Assembly: GCF_947507565.1 (NCBI RefSeq)
Contig: NC_089177.1
Coordinates: 2,292,648 to 2,356,647, forward strand
Direction of reading: 5' to 3'
Source of the DNA: Oscarella lobularis
Lineage: Eukaryota > Porifera > Homoscleromorpha > Homosclerophorida > Oscarellidae
Length of the DNA: 64,000 nucleotides
Shown in pieces: positions 55,717-64,000 of this stretch. The position numbers and the translations under genes are program-made. Each line of letters starts with the position of its first letter. Position 1 is the first letter of the stretch. The notes beneath the pieces are model-generated. The model was not told the DNA's origin. It searched no databases and saw only the letters and a program-made list of their open reading frames with translations.

Positions 55717-57395
55717 ACGGTAGACTATTGCATCCTAGTGCAGAAGCAAAGCACTTTTGAACTTGGGCATTTTCATTTCAACTGTGCAGAGTTCTGCCCG
55801 CAGTCGGTCCTCTGACCCTCACTTGCCTATCGCCGACCCATACTCCTAAAACGTTAGGGCCGTCCTTTGCAATAATTAGTGCAGAAACTTCAGACGGCTA
55901 CACCGCTTTTTCAACGTAGGTGAGGTACATCATTTTATTGCATCTCGCGCATTTTAGTACTGAAACGTGCACAGTACCGGAAGTTTTTATCGTACCCATT
56001 GGTTAGGTAATTTGACGAGAAACGGGTCGAATAGTCTAGCTACGTAGCGTTTTCGTCGGATTGTTTGCGCATCACGTGCAACGCACGTTTGACTTGCCCG
56101 CTATAGAACCGGACGTAGCACTTTGATTTTGCTGACCAAGCGTGCTGCCGTAACTGCGTATGCGTTCGCTTTTCGCGTCCAAATAGCGACTCAATGTCTT
56201 TAGAAATGCGTTGCTCAATGTCGCGTGACAAGGCGTGTCTGACGCACGTAGCACACATTCTTGGTTGTTTTTTCGCGTTTGAATTGATTTTCAACAAAAT
56301 TTCGTTTGTTTTTGCTGGGAGAAATGCATTTGCGGCCGATTGACAAAGGTTTTGGTTCAAACGACGCTCCTTTTGATCCTTTTTTGATCGTGAAAAGCTG
56401 CAGTCGTACGGCCCCAGTCGCGTATGAGTATAAATAGCCAGCGTTTACAAGTACTAATCAGATGGAGCAGAGCAGAGCTCGTGGCTGGGATAGAAGGGAG
56501 ATTGGCAACACTCCCCAAGGCTTTTGAGGCATTATGGCCCGGTGGTCGCCTCATTCCTCACTCGATAATATACTAACTTGACAAGGGTGTAACATTGCAC
56601 GCCTTCCTAGTTCTCGCATCTCTCTCCCAGCTCCTGGGCACCTCTGTCACCGGATAAACCTCCATAGCACCGTCTTCTGCGGGGTTTGTGTCAAGTGTCG
56701 ATGTTTTTTGATTTTTTAAAAGTTCTCTACGCGAGAAACGATTTTTTTGAGCTCGTGGCGGTCAAACGATGAGTTTCTGAGCTTTTCCCCCGAAGGGGGC
56801 CCCTTCGCCCAATCCACGAATATAGAAGTCCTTTACCCAAACCTTCAGACTTTTCATATGCAAAGAACTGCCCTTTAGTTTACCGCCAGACTTAGCAAGT
56901 AAAAACTCAGTTTCCCAACACTTTTAAATTACTGCAAGAGAGTGTGCCGTTAGTTACTGCGAAGGCTTAAAAATGGCAAGTGAAGCCTTTTCTATTGATT
57001 GTTAAACTAAATCACCTCTATAAAATTTTTCTGGGGGTATTGCTTCCTGCATAGATAGATAGATATAATTATTATATCTATGCTTAAAAATTCTTGGCAG
57101 AAGCCTGACTGTAATTGGTAGCTCCATTATTAGGGGTATAGGAACCCAATGACTTCAAATTTCTCTTGTGAATATGGTATGGTTCAAAGTCTGATAATGG
57201 TGATGTCGTTGTTCTTGCAATCCCCTTCTCTCTTTCACGCAGGTATATTTGACTTACAGAATTCAAAATATGCTGAAAAAAGCCTGTACAAACGTTGTAC
57301 CAAGAAAAAAACCTATACCGGGAAGAGCAAGCACGGATGGTAAGTAAATAAGTACCGAACAAGAAGAAAATGAAGAAAACTACAAAACGCACAAG
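55717..57395. other. 1.7-kb spacer between NPEPL1 and DOK-like g1
   Basis: Convergent 3' ends. The frames present (for example 56040-56360 minus) lack splice logic, homology or signal sequence. There is a short AT palindrome around 57055-57082. No gene recognised. Confidence 0.4.
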
Positions 57396-58904
57396 TCAGG
57401 GTTTCTTAAGCTCCTGATATTCGCTTGGTCTTGCCGCGGAAGGCGATTGCGGTTTCAACGGCTGATAGAGCGGCGCTTGTGGAGGCTTTGGCTGCCCAAG
57501 CGACTGGTATTGTGACTTTGCATTTGAATTTGACTTCGACAGTCGTAGCGGTTCATACGTCGGAGCGGCGGCGGTCGGAGTACCGGGAGTGCTGGGCAGC
57601 GGCGGTCGAGGAAGAGATTTCGTACTGTCGTAACGACTCGAATCGGTTCCCTTGTTGGCGAGCACTTCCGAATTGATGTGGACGGTGTCGTGAATTTTCT
57701 CGGCGTCGCTCTCCATAAACGTCGAAAAGGTGAAGACTCCTTCGCCGCTGTGGCATCGACTGGACAAAGGAAAAGAAATTCACACCCCAAATCATCATTT
57801 CCAACTATACTGATTGTCATAACACCCACCCCGGCCTAAACAACCTGCCCTTACACAAACAAGATCCCCCTTGCTCTCCGTTTACCTGCCAGCTTCGAAA
57901 CTGAAACGGTCTGAACTGTTTCCATACTTGCGGATGAGATGAAGTGGCCAGCGTTCGACCCGTCTGGCGTTCATGTCCCGCACGATAATGTCACTCGGCG
58001 TCACTTCGAGCGTGCAACGTCCTTCGAATCCAATTCGTCGACTCGCTGCACTAGGCAGCATGCTGACCACGAACTTACCTAAACGCAAACATTTCCTGAA
58101 TGATGATAATTCGATAGTCTATCAAGGCCCGCGGCTTAAAGAATATAACATTAGAACATGCATGACCCTAGAGCAAAGCTAAAACGAGCATCCTATATAT
58201 AGAGTAATCTCATTGAACTTAGACGGAACACCGCTGGAATGAAGGAAAACGCTCCCTTCCTTTACAGACGCAGTTGCAGAGCCGTTTTACAGAAAGCCCC
58301 ACAGTGTACGGTCGCATGTACGCATACATACTTAGGTATACGCGCACTGAAAGCCAAGTGGGAAGCCGTGTACTTCCGGGTTCTTCGCCATTTCGAGATC
58401 TTACCCGAAAGCGTCTCGACGGTAGAAAACCTGTTCGATTTCCCACCAACCGGACTAACGAAAGGTCTCAGTGCGTCGACCCAATCCTCCGCGTCGGCCA
58501 TGGAGAGACACTTGAAGACGAGAACTTCGGTGTCGGTGACGACCGTGAACTTTTTCGCGTCGCGCCGATCCTGATAGACGTCCGACATGGACGAGAGAGG
58601 ATGGAAGCCGAGGAGCTTGTCCTCGTGCATCGCCGATTTCTCGTCTCTGAAATAGTCGAGATTCGCGTCGGTGCCGATGGCCGAGTAGCGTAGGACGTAC
58701 CACTTGCTTTGGTCCGACTAGAGAGAGGGGGAAGAAAGTTTTGCTACAGTAGCACGAAGTGACAAACACGCCCCCTCCTCTGTAAGGGTGCTCTCGCCGT
58801 ACCAGACGACGGACGAGACTGAGCATCCTCTGGCCGGCATTCGGCGAGTCGGTGCCCGATCGGCAGAGCGTAAGGTAACCCCGTTTGATAGGCGGTCTGC
58901 TCAT
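57396..58904 (-). CDS. DOK-type PH-PTB adaptor, tandem copy 1
   Basis: Exons 58803-58904, 58405-58717, 57886-58078 and 57396-57759 splice to 323 aa. The start MSRPPIKRGYLTLC opens a PH domain that ends at AMADAEDWVDALRPF-like sequence (MADAEDWVDALRPF). An IRS-type PTB domain follows (FEGRCTLEVTPSDIIVRD, WPLHLIRKYGNSSDRFSFEAG, CHSGEGVFTF). The tail is Pro/Ser-rich with tyrosine motifs YEPL, YQSL, YQPL and YQEL, candidate SH2-docking sites. DOK proteins are membrane-recruited substrates of tyrosine kinases that assemble RasGAP/Nck. Tail and second PTB exon are fused here, but split in the two neighbours. Confidence 0.9.
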
Positions 58905-59112
58905 ATTCGCAATCAACAGACGGGCGTTTTGGTTCGTTTACTTCCCGAATGCGTCGGTGCTCGTCTCGGCAGTCTCGGCCCGTCTCGGTCGAAAAAGCGG
59001 AATGGCAGGCGGAAAAAGAGTCGTCACACCGTTACGTCACAGACGGCGAGGACTACGGCGAGGTAATCTAGTTATCTTGTTAGAAAATAGCTACGTAGTT
59101 AGTCTGTCGTCC

Positions 59113-60470
59113 TCATTTGGCCTTCCAATCTGTCGGTTCTTCGTAACTGACCTCGGGATCTCCTCTCCTGCCCACAAGCAGAGGTTGATAGGGAGCTTCG
59201 ACGGCATCCTTCTTCACTGTAGTATACTGACTAACAGCAGCCGTCATTTCCCGTGGTTTCTCATAGTGCTCCAACGCCTGATACTGACTGGTTACAGCAG
59301 CGGATTCCATCCTTTTCAGTGGCTCGTAGGAAACAGCCTGTATACACAAAGTGTCTTCTCGGGAAAAAAAAACGACACGTTTAATTATTGAATATTACTT
59401 TGTCCTGGTGAAGCGTGGGTGGCACAGCAGATGCTCGATCGGCTAATTCTTTCGAATTGCAGTCGACGTGCTGGTGAATTTTTTTAGCCTCCTTAGCAGA
59501 CGTTGTAAAGACGAACGTTCCTTTTGTCGACTGGCAACGACTACACACAAGAGATCAAGGATATAGAAAGTACTGTATATCTCGGATCAGAGTCTACCTT
59601 GCCGTTGTAAAACTAAACGCCGAACCACGGTGGCTATATTCCCTGATTTCGAACAGAGACCACGTTCCGATGAGCTGCTGAGTTTTGAGCGATTGCAAAG
59701 TGATGCACTCTTCGGAAATGTGCAGCGTGCACTTTCCACTGAAACTGAGCGCCGGTGTAGGGCATAGGTTGACCGCGTACTGACCTAACAATATTGAAAG
59801 GTCGGAAATGATTTCAACGCGAAGAGCTCGATTATCGGTTACCTATTTTCGATGCCGATTTCTTCCTAGCCGGAACTGCCGGCGGTGTCGGGGAACGAGG
59901 GGACTGCGCAACGAACGGTTTTATGGCCTGAACCCACGACTCGCCTTCTCCTCGCGAATGGCACTTGAACGTGTACGCCGTTTGGCCGCAAACGATGCAG
60001 AACGTCGTCGCGTCCGCGCCTTCGGTCGTTTGGTAGACATTGCTTATGTGTTGTAAGGGTAAGGAGCTCTTTTCCTTTTCGCCTTTTTGTGCTGAGCTCT
60101 TGCTACTGTAGCTGTTTAGATGCGGCGACAATTCGGGTCCTTTCGTCGTTAGTACATACCAGAGCTTCTTTCCGCTCTGTCAACAAAATGATCGACACTC
60201 ATTAGTCGAGTTGTCTCGCAAGCTTCCTCAGATACACTAGTTTTGCACTCGCGATACGGACTCGGCGTTACAGTCGACTCGCCAATCTCACCAATCGACG
60301 CTAGCTCTCGCTCGCGATAAAGGGTCTCCGCTAGAGTCAGTCACGTACAGTCGACTTGCTCTCGCCAATTGAAGCAAGTCGTCTGTCGAGCTTACTATTC
60401 TTCTGACGTCTTCGTGTTCTTGGCATTTTTCTGGGTTATAAATGGCATGCAAAGTCAGAAAGCCGTTCAT
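59113..60470 (-). CDS. DOK-type PH-PTB adaptor, tandem copy 2
   Basis: Exons 60396-60470, 59843-60176, 59598-59784, 59399-59540 and 59113-59337 splice to 320 aa. Start MNGFLTLHAIYNPEK; PH domain (KKLWYVLTT, AYTFKCHSRGEGESWVQAIK); IRS-type PTB (FSGKCTLHISEECITLQSLK, WSLFEIREYS, CQSTKGTFVFTT); and a tail with YEPL, YQAL, YEKP, YTTV, YQPL and YEEP. The ATG is aligned with the starts of copies 1 and 3. Same intron phases as copy 3. Its PTB is closer to copy 3 than to copy 1. Confidence 0.9.
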
Positions 60471-61022
60471 TGGGACTCTCAGCAAGGATCTCTTTATAGT
60501 CAACTCACGTGATATGCAGCCCGTTTAATTTAACTATCTATGGTTTTTAGTGCGTGAAAGAGCTTACGATTTTTCGCATCAAGCGGTTTGTTCCACTGCA
60601 GTCTGGAGATGCGCAAAAAGTTAAGAACCCGTTCATAACAGCAAGTCAGACTGAGACTCGCTCCGCTGATTGTACCTGCATTTTTATACTCCCGTTGTGT
60701 ACAGGAAGTCACAGGTCGGTTTCACCTTCAGTCATCCAGCTTGCTGTGACCGTGTGTGACTAAACGTAGGAAACGTAGGAAACAGACCTAGGATTTCCTG
60801 TGCCAGTGAGTAGACTCATGCTTGAGGCAACAAAATAACGGTTAGAAGAGTTCTTCTGTTCTATTAATTGAACTGTAGAAAATCTGGGCCGCGCGCCTTG
60901 CATGGAACTAGGCTCTGATTCAGGCCAGCGATATTAGGTATTTATTGTGCTATCTAATCTACTCCGCGTTGTGTCGCAGTACCAAGTCAAAATCCGCACA
61001 CATTCTGATTACGACCTCACTT
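60471..61022. other. Spacer between DOK-like copies 2 and 3
   Basis: 5' region of copy 2 and 3' flank of copy 3. No additional gene seen. Confidence 0.4.
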
Positions 61023-62244
61023 TTAGTAATTAGCTTTGCTTTTTATCTTCAATTTTTCATACAGCGCCGGCAGCGGCTCGTAGAGCGGCTCATGCAGCGG
61101 TTCGTAGAGAGGCTCGCTTTGATGTCGGCAACGTCGAGGCATCAGGGACTTCAGGGGCTTCAGGGGTTCGTAATGAGCATCTGTTGCGTCGTTCCAATGC
61201 AAAGGTTCATAGTGAAAAGCATGCTACACAGCAATCATGAATGTTAGCAGTCAATCAAAGTCTGAGTTTACCTTCGAAAGAGGCGGCATCTTTTTGTCAT
61301 CATTAGGCGTTTCATCATATTCCACCAGACTCGGAGTACTTTGCGATCGCCCAAGCGTCTTTTGCTCTAATCTTTTTAAAATCGCTTCTACGAGATCGTA
61401 GATTTTTTGAGCGTCCTTGCCAAATGTTCTAAAGGCGATCTTTTCCTTTGCCGTTTGGCAATGGCTACAACGTGGAAACAGAGAAGTGCTAATAAGACCA
61501 GCAGTACATGCAGTACTCCCAACTACCTACCTATTAGCCACAAAACTAAATCCAACAGAACAGCAGCTGTAATTCTCAATGTCGTAAAAAGACCACGATT
61601 TGAGCTGCTCGGTTTTGACTGCTCGCAAAGTGACCCCTTCTTCGGAAACGAAGAGCATGCATTTTCCGCTGAAACGAAGAGCTGGAGCAGGGCTTACATT
61701 GACCGCGTAATGACCTACGTAGAAACGATTTTAATTAGTTTATTGACAGATTTCAACCGTTGCCCTGATCGATCACCTTCAACTACCGCTTTCTGTCTCA
61801 CCGGAACAGGCGGAGGGAAAACCGGTTTTGCGATGAGCGGCTTTATAGCCTCAACCCATAATTTGCTGTCTCCCGGCGATTCGCACTTGAATGTGTACAC
61901 GGTTGTGTTACAGACAATGCAAAAGGTATCTTCGGTCATTTGGTAGACAGTGCCTAAAACCGTCAGGGGTAAGGAGCTCTTTTGTTTTTCGCCCTTTAGC
62001 TCTGATTTCCTGCTACTATAGCAGCTAATACGCGGAAATGATGACGATTCGGGCTTTCCAACCGTCAAAACGTACCACCGCTTTTTTTCAGTCTATACAA
62101 CGCGAGAGAGAAGGTAACAAAGCAACGGGGACTTGCGGAAAGACTCCGGTCTACAGGCCGGTGGCTTACCATTTTCTGCCAGTCTTTCTTGAAACGGTGC
62201 TCTTTTCCAGCACCTAAACTATACAAGGTTAGAAAGCCCTCCAT
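61023..62244 (-). CDS. DOK-type PH-PTB adaptor, tandem copy 3
   Basis: Exons 62170-62244, 61777-62092, 61531-61714, 61272-61464 and 61023-61223 splice to 322 aa. Start MEGFLTLYSLGAGKEHRF; PH (KKRWYVLTVG, YTFKCESPGDSKLWVEAIK); PTB (FSGKCMLFVSEEGVTLRAVK, WSFYDIENYSCCS, CQTAKEKIAFRTFGK); and a tail in which YEPL occurs four times, three of them tightly spaced with HEPL/SEPL variants, then YEKL. The motif array looks like recent internal duplication of a phosphotyrosine docking site. Cytosolic, recruited to membrane via PH. Confidence 0.9.
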
Positions 62245-62385
62245 ATAGCGCCTTTAGCCGGAATGATTTAACCCCGGAGTGATTCCGGGTTCACTGTGTC
62301 ACGGCCTCTCCCACATTCCTTAGCACTCGTGCCCGGATAGTTTATAAATGATTTAATTACTCCAGTCCGAAAAGCATCCATTAGG

Positions 62386-62883
62386 CTAATCGCAGGCTGA
62401 GCGTACAAGATCAAGTTGCAAACATTTTATTTCGTACACACACAGTACATACATGGTACTCATGCAGAAACCTATTCTAAGTGTCCAGCGTATTTTTCCA
62501 TTCTTCTTATTGTCCTTTCGTCGCCGTTCTTTCTTCCGGCCCTTCTGCACGTCTTCCTCAATCGTTTTTCTTCTGCCGTCTTTGTCTTCATCGATCGTTT
62601 CTTCTATCTTCATGCAGCGCGACCTAAAAATTAACTATTAGTCACTGCCAAATTATCGTTGTACGTACCTTTTGATTTGCGTCCGTATTAGCGTTACCCG
62701 AGTTACACCACGGGGAGGTTCGGACGCTTCGTAACTCAAGGCAGCCACCGCAAAGCAATGGCCACCCGTTCCAAAAAGTTTCGGGCGAGTTTTGACCTCA
62801 TAGGCCACCTCAGCCAGTATCCGCCTGGACGAGTAGTCGGCCCCTAATACCGAGTCCCCCGGCGCGACGATACCTGACCACAT
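62386..62883 (-). CDS. Hypothetical two-exon protein, 150 aa
   Basis: Exons 62669-62883 and 62386-62623 join through a 45-bp GT-AG intron (phase 2) with no stop. The first exon starts at ATG 62881-62883 (MWSGIVAPGDSVLGADY) and has a mixed composition typical of folded protein. The second is Lys/Glu/Arg-rich (RRKTIEEDVQKGRKKERRRK) then hydrophobic and Cys-bearing. No family recognised. The coding call rests on frame continuity alone. Confidence 0.35.
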
Positions 62884-63086
62884 TGGTAAGCCGAAGCTAA
62901 GAACCAGGGCTTTTGAGGTGGAGAGCGGCTGACTACCGTTTGTAGGAGTCGACAGGAAAGGACGTGCAATGCCCAGATCGAATTCTCCTGAGCCAGATCA
63001 TCCGCAATCTAATCGTGCCAGTTGGTGAGATAAGTGCCGGCAACCAGACCGCTTGCGACACCCCCTCCGAGCCGTGCCCACTCTGC

Positions 63087-63482
63087 CTAACGCAGGCCGT
63101 GCTCGTTTGGCAACAATAAGACATGTAGGCGATCATTCTGCTCAGTGCGTGAACCGAGGCCGAAGCCCCCCATCGCCCTGCTTAAAGGCTCCGGCACGGG
63201 ATTAATCCGTGGGCCACGCTGATCCAACGATCCAGACTGCCTTTTGCCGATCTCCCGAGCCAGTCCGTCAAGGATGAGACGCAGATTGCTCCACGCCGCA
63301 CCCACCCTAGGCCGCAACTGAAGAAGAATCGGTGTGCACTTCGCTTTTGTACCGCGTAGCTCCGCCCAGCGCGCCCATTGGTCCGTTGGGGTCACGTTGG
63401 GCTCATCTAGCACTCTGGTTGGTTCCTTCGAATAGGTGCGATTTTTCAATGACGGTTGGACTGTTGATTGCGTCATGATCAT
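63087..63482 (-). CDS. Hypothetical ORF, 131 aa
   Basis: Uninterrupted from ATG 63480-63482 to TAG at 63087. It contains DQWARWAELRGTKAK, AAWSNLRLILDGLAREIGK and a Gly-rich GGFGLGSR. No signal or membrane segment and no family recognised; it could be a transposon-derived fragment. Confidence 0.25.
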   Translation of the reverse strand: MIMTQSTVQPSLKNRTYSKEPTRVLDEPNVTPTDQWARWAELRGTKAKCTPILLQLRPRVGAAWSNLRLILDGLAREIGKRQSGSLDQRGPRINPVPEPLSRAMGGFGLGSRTEQNDRLHVLLLPNEHGLR

Positions 63483-63694
63483 GGTCAGCAATTCTATTCT
63501 TGACACTGAATGATGCAAGATTTCTCGCCTCAAGTTCAAGATGGCGTACGATCACCTTTCTTCTTCTTCTTCTTCGCAGTTTCGTCTTACGTTTCGCTGT
63601 ACATTAACGTCAATCGGCTTTTCGCGGACTTGTCGAACGGCCCGGACATCGTGAACAAACACGTGATCGAAGCAGAACGTGGCGCATGGCGTAG

Positions 63695-63937
63695 ACGAAG
63701 AAAACGGCCGATTTCGGCAACGACGACGGCGCGGGAGCCAACAACAATGCTAATTACAGAGTAGGTGAGCGTATGGGCGATCGGATGCCCGTTTTTCACG
63801 ATGAAAAAGGCGATTCGTCCGCTTGGACGTCGCCGATCATTTTCGCTTGGTTTTTTTGCAGCGATTACATCCGAGAAGCGCTTCTCAATCGATAACTCAG
63901 GCTGAAGTTCGAAGAAACCGTGTGAATATTAGAACAG
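63695..63937 (+). CDS. Possible exons of a gene running off the right edge
   Basis: 63695-63760 (TKKTADFGNDDGAGANNN) and 63862-63937 (RLHPRSASQSITQAEVRRN) have AG/GT borders and compatible phase. They are too short for a family call. Confidence 0.2.
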
Positions 63938-64000
63938 GTACGTTTTGGAGCCCCCCTGAATCAATTAGCGCATTTTCTTCGCGAATTTTGACTCGCACGA

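Noticed and set aside
58885-59391. 168-codon plus-strand ORF near DOK copies 1 and 2
   Set aside because: Begins with a non-ATG codon and runs across the 5' exon of copy 1 and the 3' exon of copy 2 on the opposite strand; hydrophobic by chance.
1-64000. CRISPR arrays, bacterial operons, riboswitches or rRNA
   Set aside because: None seen; spliced animal genes throughout, and the only repeats are microsatellites, coding repeats, a MITE and the assembly overlap.

Overview
This window is nuclear DNA of an early-branching animal. Genes are split by many short introns (mostly 45-70 bp) with GT-AG borders, and intergenic spacers are often only 100-700 bp. The gene set includes a ciliary BBSome subunit (BBS4), gamma-secretase PEN-2, HEATR3, an ionotropic glutamate receptor, DOK-type PH/PTB adaptors, a ZNRF E3 ligase, NPEPL1 aminopeptidase, a Regnase-like RNase and many immunoglobulin/fibronectin genes. 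The style and content fit a sponge. An NMDA-like glutamate receptor would favour a homoscleromorph or calcareous sponge over a demosponge. That placement is inference; animal identity is secure. I spliced genes by eye. Exon lengths sum to a whole number of codons for PSENEN, BBS4, the KH-NYN-CCCH gene, ZNRF, NPEPL1, three DOK genes and all eight Ig genes.

Layout. 1-157: 5' exon of a PQ-loop gene (-). 491-3478: glutamate receptor (+). 3827-6720: HEATR3 (-), head-to-head with PSENEN (+, 6841-7256). 7553-9925 and 11765-14479: two tandem (-) paralogues with a degenerate tyrosine-phosphatase fold and low-complexity tails, separated by a MITE. 14715-19136: BBS4 (+), with an intronless secreted double-START gene (-, 16556-18067) inside one intron. 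19702-22300: KH-NYN-CCCH RNase (+). 22690-24299: SLC35C2-like transporter (-), then a tRNA-Ser(UGA).

24612-52299 holds the most unusual content: a tandem array of head-to-head Ig gene pairs. In each pair one gene (-) encodes a short single-pass membrane Ig protein, and its partner (+) encodes a secreted Ig-Ig-Ig-Ig-FN3 protein with a conserved cysteine-bearing C-terminal domain I do not recognise. Four unique pairs are present. The arrangement resembles known self/non-self or ligand-receptor recognition loci, but function is not shown by sequence.

Assembly caution. A run of exactly 200 N (31805-32004) is flanked by a 9,611-bp direct repeat (22194-31804 and 32005-41615) that looks identical. 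The simplest reading is two overlapping contigs scaffolded without merging. SLC35C2, the tRNA, Ig pair 1 and the membrane gene of pair 2 are therefore probably counted twice, and the secreted gene of pair 2 is broken in copy 1 and intact in copy 2.

52448-62244: ZNRF1/2-like RING gene (+), NPEPL1 (+), and three tandem DOK adaptors (-) with multiplied YxPL/YxxL motifs. The last 1.7 kb holds weak, unassigned coding candidates.
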